From contig NC_053116.1 in NCBI RefSeq assembly GCF_010015445.1, forward strand, positions 26,093,137 through 26,157,136: a stretch of DNA of 64,000 nt. The letters run 5' to 3'. The translations under genes and the position numbers were made by a program. Numbering within the stretch: the stretch's first letter is position 1; each line of letters starts with the position of its first letter. The notes under the pieces were generated by a model. The model ran no database searches, was not told the DNA's origin, and saw only the letters and a list, made by a program, of their open reading frames with translations. Positions 22,701 through 33,400 of this stretch are shown one piece after another. This DNA comes from Perca fluviatilis (lineage: Eukaryota; Chordata; Actinopteri; Perciformes; Percidae).

Positions 22701-25533
22701 TTCATACAAACTCCATCTTATACAAACATAAATATTAACATTTTCTTTTGTAATAACTGTCTTCAATCTGTCTTCAATCAGCTTAGTAGTAGCCCAAACC
22801 ATTGACCCGCAGCTTAAAGTGATGGTTCGGAGTAATTTCACCCTAGGCTGCTTTGCACATTGACCTCGAGCCAAACAACCCCCCAGAAGCTTTTTTCCCT
22901 TGTTATAACGTTGGTCGAATTAGCGTTATCAGCTGGTTAGCTTAGTGCAGGCGCTAATGGATCCACGTTTATATCTCGTAAAGTACCCCACTTATAATGC
23001 CAGGAATGATACCAAACGTCTACAGTAGTACAAATAGTTTCTGTACTTATAAAACGAGGCATTAGAAAGTTTGTAACTAGACCAGAAGTATATTTAAATA
23101 ACACTTGCCTGATGGATACTCCTCTTGGCTGCTACTGCGCTATTGTGCGACATCACGCACAGAGCACAACATCTATTGCCGGAAAAGACTACTGGAGAAA
23201 AAGGGGTTGTTTGGCTCAAGGTCATGGTGCAAAGCAGCCTAGGATGAAATTACTCCGAACTATCACTTTAACATATGAAGGTAGCTAGCATGCTGCCTTT
23301 GATTTACTATGGTTAAGGTTATATGTTATGTTGGTTATATGCGTGCAAAGCTAACCATCAGCGCTGTCTATTGTTTCAAGCCTATCAAGAACAAGTGGGC
23401 TATACAATTAACACACAATGAGTTATGTATTACCCCCCACCCCCCCAAAAAAGAAAAAAAACTAGTATGTGGTAGCCTATGCTGATTACTGTGTGCGTGC
23501 GTGCATGTAATTGACGAATACAGGGAGGACATTCAACTGAAGTTGCATTAAATCAGGTTGTTTTAATCAAGATTATGCTGCAGGATGTTTTTTTTCAACT
23601 ACATTTAAGTTCCCTATTATAGACTAACAGTATTATAACAAGCAATATTAAAAATATCCAGTTTATTCCCATTAATTACCGTTTATTCCCGTTAATTCCC
23701 ATATATTCCCGTTAATTCCCATGGAAAGTTTCCAACTTTGAAAATTCCCGGAATTTTGCAACCCTACGTCTGAGGTAGACAGTCACTACGTTTACATGCA
23801 GCCAATAACCCGCTCAAAACCGGAATATTAGCAATAACCCGGTCGCGCACGGCCATGTAAACACCGGCAAAAACCCGAATATGCTCATATTCCGTTTTTT
23901 TCCGGGGTCTGACCTGTCATCTCTATAGTCTTGCTGACATTCATGAGTAGGTTTATTTAAGAACTCACTGATGTTAAGTGAATGTACCTTTTCCAGCCGA
24001 GTATGAACATGTAGAAACTGTTTCTTCTCAACCTGCAGTATCTTGAGCTCCTCCCTCAATTCACTATTCCTGGTCATTGTCGTATTGAAGCATTTGCGAC
24101 CCTAGAACAGAAACATACCTACATTTTTTTGTGTTTACTAGTAGTAGTGAGAGTCTAACAAAAATTATAATAATACAAAAAATATTAATAATTTATGGTG
24201 AAGTGAATTATCTGTGTACCACTAACCCTGTGCAGTTTGTTTTCTATTAAGCAGGTGGTTTTTAGTAAGTTGCTCTTATCAGATTTCATACTGTGATGTG
24301 TAGTTCCCCCACCAGTCCTCTGTCCTTCCAACTTCCTCTCCCATATTAAAATCTGAAAACAAAAGCACACAAGTTGACAAGGGTCAACTGTGTTAAGAAA
24401 ATCAAGATAAATTCACTGTACTGCATTCTGTGAATGGTCTATGGGAAAACACACTTCACCTGATCTTTCAAAGATGCCACTTTGCCTTTTTCTGCTTCCA
24501 GCTCTTCATCTATTCCGTCTCCACAGGCCAACTTGGCAGTAAGGTCTTGAACAACACTAGTATCAATCCAGCGACTGGAAGAACTCTGAGAGGCTCTGAG
24601 ATTGAGTAAAAGCTCTTCACGTTCATCCTGGAGCCTCTGGATCTCCCGTCTGATTACACAGATACACAAACACATAAATACACACGTTTGGACAAAACAG
24701 GTGAAACTTACAGAGGACATGAGGTGTTATGTCTCAGACAAACATGAAAACATAGAACAGATGCCTTTAAAAGTCACATAAGTCTAATTATTTTGAGTAT
24801 TAGCTGTTGTTTTTACTCCCTACTCTTACTACCTAGGATCTACAAGGCATCCTAGACTGGCATAGTTTGCTGGAAAAGACACTTTCAATCTGGCCCAGAA
24901 TTTTGTATATGCCTTCTCCTTAAATCTAATCTGTAGTTCTGATTAACTGTTTATTCAATGACTAAAAACACACTGAATTAAAAAATGATGGTATTTAGCA
25001 TGACCCTGGAGCTGACAAGAATTGGTAGATAAAAGATGCCACTTACTTGTCTCTGAAGATGATGCCTTGGGTTTTCTCAGTGTATGCCCGCTTGGCTCCC
25101 TGTGATCTACGATGATGCAGCTGCAGTTTGTTCAGTTCGGTTTCAGCTGCATTAAAAAAAAAGTCCCATCTCAAAACTAACGTTAACGTTACTTTTTAAT
25201 CAATTATAGAAAGGAGGCATTTTCTATTATTGGTGTGAGAGATACATAACAGTTGGCTAGTCAAATTTTAGTAAATTAAGCAAATTATTAATATGTGAAA
25301 CATAGCACAACATAGTAACATGTTTGTATCACAAAAAGTCAGCTAGCTAAAGCTAGTTACGTGTGTTATTGGTTCGGACTGTAGTTAACTAGCTAGTTAG
25401 CTAGCGAGTGTCCTTGTGTCACAAAGTCACAAGATGTAGCTAGCTAGCTAGCTAAAGAAATAGCGGCAATTAACAGTTACTTACAAAAATCCACAAATAA
25501 TTGACTTCTGACAGCAGATGATCGACGACTCAT
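16723..25533 (-). CDS. ODAD1/CCDC63-family outer dynein arm docking complex coiled-coil protein
   Basis: Fourteen coding exons on the minus strand: 25485-25533, 25047-25146, 24460-24649, 24227-24352, 23988-24101, 20824-20891, 20267-20442, 18580-18702, 18411-18493, 18081-18237, 17697-17875, 17326-17420, 17075-17162, 16723-16749. They join to 1575 bases, 524 residues. Nearly all of it is predicted coiled coil: LNKLQLHHRRSQGAKRAYTE, REIQRLQDEREELLL, NSELREELKILQVEKKQFLH, ERSKLKRRMSHYCKFEVFLG, ESDLDKLVRNFIQ, EQNYTFLKFVNYQHNEAETI. These blocks match the ODAD1 (CCDC114)/CCDC63 family, which anchors outer dynein arms to axonemal doublet microtubules. Which paralogue this is cannot be settled here: the length is nearer CCDC63 than human ODAD1. 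The exon 10 acceptor lies in a GAGAGAG run (two choices; the phase-keeping one is used). The exon 12 donor is placed at GTAGGT because reading on gives a TAG; the next exons keep phase and end KKKTD. Intron 5 (3.1 kb) holds a nested transposon stack. Confidence 0.85.
16830..17060 (+). mobile_element. Relic of a ZBED5-like hAT transposase gene start
   Basis: GTGGTTCCCAAACTGGGGGG at 16830 resembles the terminal sequence of hAT elements of this type. From 16926 a plus-strand frame reads DKFVKGLLGKLKADDEATPT, then SQLPKQRQ, matching the N-terminus of ZBED5-like domesticated/hAT transposases in fish. The expected initiating ATG is ACG. Only about 40 codons remain before the frame merges into the odad-like exon. 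It lies in the last intron of that gene. Confidence 0.55.
19263..19440 (+). mobile_element. tRNA-derived SINE, plus orientation
   Basis: GGTTGGCTCAGTGGGTAGAG (box A region) and a GGTTTGAATCCGACC-like box B, then a CCTCCTCTCTC tract, GCTGTCCTGTCAAATTAAAG and an A-rich tail. Same family as 2849-3052 and 35198-35386. Confidence 0.75.
19455..19507. repeat. Short perfect hairpin (15-bp stem)
   Basis: AAAACTAAAGCACTT at 19455-19469 is exactly inverted at 19493-19507 with a 23-base loop. It lies in the odad-like intron 7, just after the SINE. Confidence 0.8.
20995..21080. mobile_element. Fragment with ATCGATTAG / CGACTAATCG palindromic strings
   Basis: AGGGCTGTGCTCGATTGACG followed by CGACTAATCGATTAGTTGAT resembles the terminal part of a hAT-like fish element. 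Only one end is recognisable. Confidence 0.4.
21250..22544. mobile_element. Old retroposon-like repeat, split by the foldback element
   Basis: CTAGTGGCCTGAGGGTAGAA to GCAGCGCCTG (21278-21436), continued after the insertion at 22358 with GTCCTTTAGGCAGGGAAGGG, GGGCCTTGCGGTCCTGTTC and CCAGGCAGTGATGTTCCCTG. These strings belong together in a widespread fish repeat, so the two parts are one copy interrupted by the element at 21441-22353. The copy is cut again at 22553 by a hAT element and resumes at 23767 with GTAGACAGTC. Confidence 0.6.
21441..22353. mobile_element. Long foldback element with TTAA target duplication
   Basis: A 913-base palindromic element. The left end AGTGATGGTTCGGAGTAATT is inverted at the right end AATTACTCCGAACCATCACT. 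Pairing covers about 390 bases per arm with mismatches, leaving a central loop near 21855-21940. TTAA flanks it at 21437-21440 and 22354-22357. No ORF of transposase type. The right arm has a (CAG)n run at about 22021-22038 where the left arm has a less regular CTGTTGTTGCTGCTG. Confidence 0.85.
22553..23766. mobile_element. Non-autonomous hAT element with 8-bp target duplication
   Basis: A 1214-base insertion beginning TAGGGTTGCAAA and ending TTTTGCAACCCTA. The direct repeat CGTCTGAG lies at 22545-22552 and 23767-23774. Subterminal sequence on both sides is built of short ATTCCC / GGGAAT units. It contains a smaller foldback element at 22818-23267. Confidence 0.88.
22818..23267. mobile_element. 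Second, shorter foldback element nested in the hAT element
   Basis: A 450-base relative of the 913-base foldback: same AGTGATGGTTCGGAGTAATT left end, inverted at the right, same TTAA flanks (22814-22817 and 23268-23271). Arms share TGACCTCGAGCCAAAC and GCTAATGGATCC strings with the longer copy, but internal parts differ. Confidence 0.85.
23778..23925. mobile_element. Fragment of a CACTACGTTTACATGC-ended element
   Basis: GTCACTACGTTTACATGCAG followed by repeated AATAACCCG / ACCCGAATATG strings. One end is recognisable; the other merges with unique sequence before the odad-like exon at 23988. Confidence 0.4.
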
Positions 25534-26540
25534 ATTGAATTACGTTATGAGTCTGGTGATAACAACGCTTAAGTTACCAGATTGTTAACTTCTTGAACAT
25601 CGTGACAGTAACATTAGCTAGCTAGCTAGCTACAAAGTGAAATTTACAATGACGTGAGCGTAACTAAATTGTAACTAACGTTAGCCTAGCTAACCATTGG
25701 TTGTTAGCCACAAATAAGAAAGCTGCATTAACGTTAGTGTTAAATGGTAAGCGATAACAAACTAGCGTCAGCTAATTTTAGTTCTAGTTAACATTAGCCA
25801 AACTGAGATAACGTTAGCTAGCAATCGTTAATTTATATTAAATAACCGAATTAGCATTATTTAATTAGCTAGCTAGCTAGCTTAAGTGGTTTCGGTTAGT
25901 TAGCGATTTAGATAGAAATCAAGATGTATCAAGACATGCTTATTTGCCGTCTATGTTTGGTAGCTAGCTATTTTAGTAAACTACCAATTTTAGATTAGAT
26001 TAGATTAACGTCATAGGTCATGGGTGCAGCTAACAACAAGTAACGTAGCTAGATCCGACCAGGCAATCTGATTGGTCAACTAGACATTTAGAACACGCTT
26101 GTCAACGTTGTAAATTTGAATCAAAAAAAGTTTTAGATTCAGGTTTATTTATGTTTGTAGTCATGAAAATAAATCACGTACCACGATGGAACACACATAA
26201 GCTCTCCAGTATATTTATATAAAGTAATTCATCGGATTAAATGAGTTTGTGTATAACATTATAACGTTTGGAGTTATTGGAAATGTTTGGATCATATCAG
26301 CTGTTGGTGACAAGGTGACAGTTCACGGCGCTACATAGACATAGCTATATCAGTTATATCTACGGTTGTACTTAACATAGCATACATCGTTACAGTATAT
26401 AGCTATGTCTATGCTATGTTAAGTACATAGGCATAAATACAGTATGTCTATCTAGCTATGCTATGTTAAGTATAACCGTTATCCTTTACTTTGAGACTCA
26501 TCTAGCTAACTAACGTTACACGGCTGTGGAATGTTCCTAG
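25534..26540 (-). promoter_or_regulatory. odad-like gene 5' region rich in AACGTTAGC / GCTAGC motifs
   Basis: From 25180 to 25910 the sequence has many copies of TAACGTTAG and GCTAGCTAGC on both strands, spanning the first intron, exon 1 and upstream flank. Further upstream (26364-26478) the unit ATGCTATGTTAAGTA occurs once inverted and twice direct. No TATA box can be assigned. Confidence 0.4.
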
Positions 26541-26594
26541 CACCGGTGTTCTAACGGAACACCATACCCATCAGAATGGGATACCTTCGGTTAA

Positions 26595-26635
26595 TGCGCA
26601 TGCGCAGCAGTGAAATTTGTGGGATTGCGCATGCG
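26595..26635. promoter_or_regulatory. Two NRF1-like sites
   Basis: TGCGCATGCGCA is a perfect NRF1 consensus palindrome; TTGCGCATGCG 30 bases on is a near match. They sit about 1.1 kb upstream of the odad-like start codon and inside a putative transposable element. Binding is inferred only from the motif. Confidence 0.5.
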
Positions 26636-26700
26636 TTAAATTTAAACCATCATTTCAGCATACCTAAGATTACAAGCGGTAAGTGTTGGTGTATTATATC

Positions 26701-27194
26701 CAACCCGGTCTCACGGCAGTTCGTGTAAATGGCCACGTTATTCTTAATCTATTGATACGTGTTCACGGAGACGTTTTTCTCGTTTTTTACGTGTAAATGT
26801 AACGTTATTTTTTACGTGTAAATGTAACGTTATTTTAGGACTTGTAAATGTAACGTTATTTTTTACGTGTAAATGTAACATTATTTTAGGACTTGTAAAT
26901 GTAACGTTATTTTCTCGGGGTAAGGACGCCGGGAGGCGGCCGAAAAGGTCGCTCCATAAACCGGGAGGCGCCCGCGAGGCGCCCGCTGGGGACCCGCTGG
27001 ATGAGGTGGCCGGGAGGCGGCCGAAAAGGACGCTCCATAAGCCGGGAGGTGCCCGCGAGGCGGCCCGCTGGTGAAATACATTACTTTACATTTTCGTCTT
27101 GTCCACGTAAAAACCGACAAAAACGTCTCCGTGAACACGTATCAATAGATTCAAATAACGTCACAATTACACGAACTTCCATGAGACCGGGCTG
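26701..27194. mobile_element. GC-rich inverted-repeat element with internal tandem repeats, nested insertion
   Basis: Ends are CAACCCGGTCTCACGG (left) and, inverted, CCATGAGACCGGGCTG (right). The arms include matching segments TCTATTGATACGTGTTCACG / CGTGAACACGTATCAATAGA. A 7-base direct repeat TTATATC flanks it (26694-26700, 27195-27201). Inside are about five copies of a roughly 25-base AAATGTAACGTTATTTT unit (26800-26915) and two copies of a roughly 75-base GC-rich unit, GGGAGGCGGCCGAAAAGG… (26929-27070). No transposase. Confidence 0.7.
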
Positions 27195-27419
27195 TTATAT
27201 CGCATTAAACAATGGGCTATCAAAACAGCATACCTCTTTTATAAACTGTATTTTTTTTTATTAAACCAGGGGTTATCAAAACAGCATACCCTTCACAAAC
27301 ACTGGTATGCTGTTTTGACAAAGTAGGCCAAATTGACAGACCCCGCTATAAAACTAAACTTCCGGTATGCTATTCTGACAAAGTATGCTACATCGACAGA
27401 ACACCGGCAGCTAGCTAGA

Positions 27420-29540
27420 TCTATAAAACAGCCACAATGTCTTTATTGACCACTGATCAGGGACAATTAACAGGTAGTCACAGGTGATGGTGCTTATGGC
27501 TATCATTGCTCTATTGAGCTTTTTGAGTTTTGTGTACTAAAAGCATTTAAGTTGGCACCCATTTTGGGACTGGAGTGCAGGTCTAAAGTTGCTGAAGCAG
27601 ATGATGCCTGCAGTATATTTTTCCAGAAGCAGCTCTTGCTTATTGTTTTTGCCATCAGTTTTATTGTAATACAATGTAAAGAAGTTAAGTAAAGTTGAAC
27701 AGGTAATTACTGTTCACACAGTTCTCTAAATACAGTACATTGCACCACAGCTCTACAATTTTATCAGGAAATCACATTCCATCATGGAGGGAGGTGTCCT
27801 TAATTACCCTCAGAACACAATTACAGCACATCATTTTTGGACCTTGCAACACATCCAGGATGACTAATTCTGGAGTGTGTCCCAGAGTCCATAATGCCAG
27901 ATGGATCACGTTGTGTTGATAGTTGGACTAACACAGCTATAAGATTATTGTAAAAGAAGGGTGTGTAAGTAAATCTGAAGAAGTGACGAAATAATTGAAT
28001 CACAGTAAAACTTTGACCTGCTGCCAGGATGGGATTACAACAGTGGTGTACATAGGCACTCCTTCGGGCAAAGCTTCATTTTCCATTTGACGTAATCTGG
28101 TAATTCTTTGAGTGGTTTCTGAACAAAACCACAAGCATATAGTTTATGAAACCTAAATTAATTAAGTAATTAATTCTGACTAAATGTTCTCTTTTTCAGA
28201 GTAATAAAGATCAACCTGGAGGAGTTCCCTTATCCTGTTTCTATGAAGATGTTTGGTCCTCACAAGTACAGATCAGACACACACACACAACAATATGCCA
28301 GATAGACTGGCGTCGTGCTCTTGGAAACAAGTTTGCAAACTGAGTCAGCAGCTGCATTTTTGAATGACTCAACCAGTCCACCACAGAGCCCTTTCGTTTC
28401 TCAGAGCCCTGCCCTCAACCCTCCCTCACACACAGGCACGTACTGCCTACGTTTAAGCAGCGCCTTACCTCACCACAGCATCACTTATTACTCCCACTTT
28501 ACTAGGAAGAAGCTGAAAGAGCCAATAGCAATATAGAAATATTTCCTAAAGAGGTAATTCAACTAAAACTTAATAGTATTGGGAAGGTTGTATAAAGATG
28601 TATTTTATGTTTTATTTTATATGCTGAATCTGTTTTTTCTCACTGTATCTTTAATTTCACTTTTTAGCTAGAAGATCTATTTTTTCCCCAATAACGATAT
28701 CTGGTGGCATGCTATGGCGAGTGATATGGTTTCTGCAGAGCTGGTAATCCTATGATCCTCCGAGTCATTTACTGCACAAATCAGTCATGTTGCCTGGAAG
28801 AGCCTCCTACATCTGCTTTGACTTTTCTCGGACTCTATCTGCTTTCATGCAGTAATATCTGCTGGCGGGCTATTATAATGTCACACTGCGTTATTCTCCA
28901 TTACAAGACAGGCATCTTTGAACAAGGAAGTGGAGGAGGAAAGCAGAGAGGGGAGTAGTAAACTGTAAAACATGGTGTAGTCTGGCTCTGTTGGTGACTC
29001 AACAGGAAATTATGGAGTAAGTAAGGTGAGAGAAGAAAAGGGAGGTGGGTGGTAGTAAGAGGAGAGATAGAGTGAGGAAAAAAGGAAGCTTGACTTCATC
29101 ATGCCTCAGAACTCTGAGCTATGTTGTGGGAAAGGCACCCTTAAAAGACATCATACCATGGTTTTCTGAGGAAATCTGTAGGGCATGAAAACACAGACGG
29201 CAACGTCATATCTCTCCCCCCGCCCCCACACTCCCTACTCTGCACAATAGAGTCATGATGTGCACGTACACACAGTAAATAATCAGCAGTCCAATAACAA
29301 TATTACTAAACTTGACTATTTTCTGTTGCCCTCCTGAAAGGACCCTCCTGACCCTGTATGTCATGTGGTGATTCAAAAAAGACTGACCAGAACAAGTTGT
29401 GAATACAAGCAAATATTGACAGTGTCTTTCTGTCACAACTGTTTACCCAGAATGAAAAACACACAGTATGTCCATGTCCTGATGAGCAACCTTGTGTTAG
29501 TGCCAAAAAATATATTCTTTTTTTATTTAGAGAGTTGCTA
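27420..29540. other. Gene-poor intergenic sequence
   Basis: No exon with splice signals and family resemblance was found. Short ORFs here (for example plus 28315-28536) look random. The only small signals are a CA-rich patch at about 28279-28290 and purine-rich tracts at 29020-29090. Confidence 0.4.
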
Positions 29541-29544
29541 CTGA

Positions 29545-30290
29545 GGAGGGAAATAATGTAATAAATAAATAATAATAATATTAATGAATTTTATTTATAT
29601 ATAAGTGCTTTTAAACACTCAAAGACACTTGAGTAATAATTACACATTAAAAGCGGCTCTAAAAAGGTGAGTTTTGACTTGTGATTTGAACATGGACAGA
29701 TCGTTGCTGTAGCAGATGTGTTTGAGGGAGAGAGCTCCAGAGGGACGGGGCAGCTATGGAGAAGGCTCTGTCCCCCCGACGCTTGGTCCTGAGCGTTGGA
29801 GACAGGAGGTTGGCATCAGAGGAGCAGAGGAAGAGGAAGGAGTGTGGTGGTGAAGCAAGGGGGGCCTGATTATGGAGGGCTTTGTGAGTGAGTAGAAGGA
29901 CTTTGAATTGTATCTGTTGTGGGACAGGGAGCCAGTCGAGGTTCTGGAGGACAGGGATGATGTGGTCCCAGGAGCGTGAATGGGTGAGCTGACGAGCAGC
30001 AGAGTTCTGGATGTACTGGAGTTTATTTAGGACTTTGGATAATGTACCATAAATAATGCTATTGCAGTAGTCAGTTCTGGATGTGAAGATGGGCGGAGAC
30101 AGGCTATGTTCTTTAGGTCAAAAAAAGTGGGTCCTGGTGATTTGATTGATGTGGTGTGAAGGAGAAGTTGCTGTTGAAAAGAACTCCGAGGTTGCGGATG
30201 TGTGGGCAGGGAGAGAGAGTGGAGTTATTGATGGTGAGGCAGAAGTCGTTGAAAAAGTCAAATCGCTTGCCCATATACAGTTTCTTTGTA
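29545..30290 (-). mobile_element. 3' part of an L2/CR1-type LINE, decayed reverse transcriptase
   Basis: On the minus strand, translation gives TINNSTLSPCPHIRNLGVLF, then after a gap of sequence QNSAARQLTHSRSWDHIIPV, LDWLPVPQQIQFKVLLLTHK, and the end SQVKTHLFRAAFNV followed by a stop. These are the thumb and C-terminal landmarks of L2/CR1-like reverse transcriptases (LGV.FD, NSAARLL, LHWLPV..RI.FK). At least one frameshift separates RRGDRAFSIAAPSLWSSLP from the terminal block. The 3' flank has the expected AT-rich simple repeat (AATAATATTAATGAATTTTA on the plus strand). Confidence 0.8.
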
Positions 30291-30479
30291 TTAACGTGAA
30301 AAGCCTTTTTTCTCCCTCCATCCTCACTCATTTCAACTGAAGCTCTTAATGAACTGGAGATCAACTTCACAGGGCTGCGGAAGGCCTCCCACTGGGCCTG
30401 CGGACTTTCTGCCCATATTGAGGCCTGAAAACTTGGGTAGGGAAGCTGCCCAGGCCTCCAGTGCTGTAGCATCATCAGT

Positions 30480-33400
30480 AAAGAATTGCTCTTTTCATGC
30501 TTGAGTCTGTGCCTTTCATTGAAGCTGTCCCCATGAAATCAGATGTCACAGAGTTTAAATCACTTTAATCCTTGCCACTTCCTTTCACTGACTCCGTTTT
30601 GTCTGTCTCTGTCGGTACCCTGGGGGGAGAAAAGTATTTTGCTTTCTTATTTTTTATAGGGACAGCACCACTACACATAAAGCTGTGTGTTTGTATATGT
30701 GTTTTTTCCACCTCTGATCCATTGATTTGCTTGTAGCTACATTTTATTCACAGGAAACATAAGCGGCCTATAATGCTATTGTATAATTTGTATCAATCAA
30801 TTGGCATCAGAATAAATTCCACAGAAAGTGTTTTCTTTTGGCCATTAGTGCAGTTCCTGAGATACCCAACAATCAAAGGCAGCACAAATATTACTTTTCA
30901 GCTGTCCTCCTCTTCCTCCCGGTGGCTGTTGGTTCTTTGATAACTGAGCGGTCTCCTCACAGGATGAGGTCAAAGGCCGTGGTGCGAAGCCCACGCAGAC
31001 GTTTGAGGAGCCTGATTCCTCCTTGACGCCACCTACTTGTCAGACCCAACCATCAGATCCATTAAATTTAAAAAAGATTAAACGAAAGTTGTGTTATTCA
31101 AATCACACACAACTCTGCAGACGGCGGTGATAAAGTCTGAATGAATGGTACTTATTCAAAACTTAATCATAACTTTTCTTTCTATTTATCCCTCATTTCA
31201 AAAACTAATTCAAAAATGTGTAGACCATACTTTCTGGCAGTCTACTATGAAATAAAAACATCAAACATGACTGTTACATGTCAGGCTGAAGGAAGTGGTG
31301 GGTGGTAACAAAGAGGTGGAATTTAGTATTTTTCTTTTGAATTTCTCTCTGGTTTTACACATTTATGTCATTCCAGAGTTGCATGGAAATGCCCATCGTT
31401 TCAGCTCTGATGCCCTATTACAGAGTTCACTCATATACTCAAAAACACATTTAATGGATATAAATTTGAACTTCTTACACAGGTAGAAGCTATAACTGAG
31501 GCATTTTGACCTAATCATCTATTTTAAATATTTACATCTAATAATAAGCATTATTGTGATATACGTATTTTTATTTGTTACATCCTCTAACATTGATTCA
31601 CAGAAACAACGATTAAAAGGAATGTAAAACTCAAACATAAGACCAGTCGACCGTGACTTTGAAAACAGCAGTAGGCTTGTCTGTCTGCGGTCTGTAACAG
31701 GGCTCTAATTACTATTACATGTTTGTACACAGCTGGTTCCTCTATAAGAGAATTCCCTGTGTCACCATGTCAGCACATCAACCTACACAAATGTATTTAC
31801 CATAGAACACGTATGTTAACACCTACTTACTTCATTTCCTATTCCAGCTTGAGACACTGTTAAATAAGTAGTGGGCAGACATTTATCTTCTGAGATATTT
31901 CTCATTTCAGGGCATATCTGTTTTTCACTGATCTGCTATACCAATCTAGTTTGATATTTCCGAATTATTATCGCTGTTGTTTTTTTAACTTTTACTCACT
32001 ATTGATTCCTGATTTAACCTTGATGTTTCTTGTCCTAAATGGAATTGAGCTCATAAAAAAAAAAAAAAACGTCAACAGGGCCTTGATTTCTGTCCATCTT
32101 TGATTAACCATCTTTAATTTTGCAGCAGCATGAGGGAGTTACTTCAGAGCAATCCATCACATCTTTGAAAAAAGCAAAAGAAGGAGGGGGGTTACAGATG
32201 TGGGAGATGGGCTTCTGACTGCACTGACAGCTGTGAGGGACGGAGGTCTCTCAGAGCAGGAAATGACTTGACCTCCCCTGTGGGAGACTGGCCCACCCCG
32301 ACAACAACCCCCACAGCTTTGAGCATCCTGTGGGTCGTCACAAGCGCCCACAGACAATCTGCTTGTCCAGGCGGCAAAAATTTGGATGGTGCTGTGTCAC
32401 CGCTATCAACAAAAAAGAACAAATAACTAAGACCTTTAAAGGGATTGAGAGTATTAAGATGTATTTGCACCATTCCTCTTCAAAGACAAAGCCTAACATT
32501 TGTGTATTGCAGCGTGACAACTGACAGCAGTCTCACTTCTTAATCTCACACTGGAATCACATGTGATACAAGTTACTTTATTGCCCAACAGGAAGTTGAT
32601 CAAACAGCTTATTTGCTAAAAAGTATGAGTATCCCTTTAAGCAAACAAATGACGTTAGAGGAATAGAGACAGTCAAGGATTGCAACAATAGAAGCACATC
32701 ACATGTGGTGTATTTATTTTGTGGGTTCATGATTTACAGTAGTCATATACTGTAGGTATAAGGCACTCCTTAATCCATATATGACCCTATACGGATTTTA
32801 TTAGAGTGGAAAGATTTAACAATAAAACAGAAGAAGGGGAGGTCACAGGGTATTTTCGCGTCTCTCTTACACTTTTATCAGTTTTTTTTTTATTCAGCAC
32901 TTAATAAAAAGATAATTTGGCAGTCTGGAGGAAGACTGTAGGCTCAGTGTGGTCTGGACGCTGTGGTAAAAACAAGAATGGCCTGCACTCACTTCCCTGT
33001 TATTTTCTAGTAAATGGCCTCCAGTATTGTCCTTCTGCCTCTCTCGGGGTGGGTCTCGTGGGTGAAGACAAACACAGACATTGAACTCCTATGTGACATC
33101 CAGGCTTCAAAAAAAGTCCTCATCCACCACAACTGGGCTGCCATCTTGTACTTGTTCTTCTCTATCAGTCCTATAGCCTATTGTACTCATGCCAAAACCC
33201 ACCCACACACTCTCTGACTCCTACACAAGTCACACCAAAATTGTTTACTGCCTTATGAAGGGCAATTTCCCATAAACTCATCACACAAGACAGATAAAAT
33301 GATTATTATGGACATATCCATGCATAAATGATCTCAGAATAAATCAAATGCTAAGAGTGCTCAATAATATTGCATTTTTATATTTTGTTAGAGTTGGAGC

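Larger units (their letters stand above)
26541..27411. mobile_element. Putative outer element with CCGGTGTTCT-type inverted ends
   Basis: CACCGGTGTTCTAACGGAAC near 26541 and, inverted, GTTCTGTCGA / AGAACACCGGCAG near 27411. Both ends go on with related AGAATGGGATACC / CAGAATAGCATACC strings. Internal repeats of ATCAAAACAGCATACC occur at 27217 and 27273, with the inverse GGTATGCTGTTTTGAC at 27304. It carries TGCGCATGCGCA at 26595-26606 and a second GCGCATGCG at 26627-26635. The family and target duplication are uncertain. Confidence 0.45.

Noticed and set aside
26800..26915. CRISPR-like repeat array
   Set aside because: The units are contiguous imperfect tandem repeats without unique spacers, in a vertebrate genome.
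26881..27138. Minus-strand ORF rich in Pro, Arg and Ala
   Set aside because: It is a translation of the GC-rich tandem repeat inside the inverted-repeat element and has no protein character beyond the repeat.
29700..30340. Plus-strand ORFs around the Gly/Glu-rich stretch
   Set aside because: The coding sense is the minus strand, where LINE reverse transcriptase motifs are clear.
32157..32524. Overlapping ORFs on both strands at 32.2-32.5 kb
   Set aside because: No family resemblance and no convincing splice sites.
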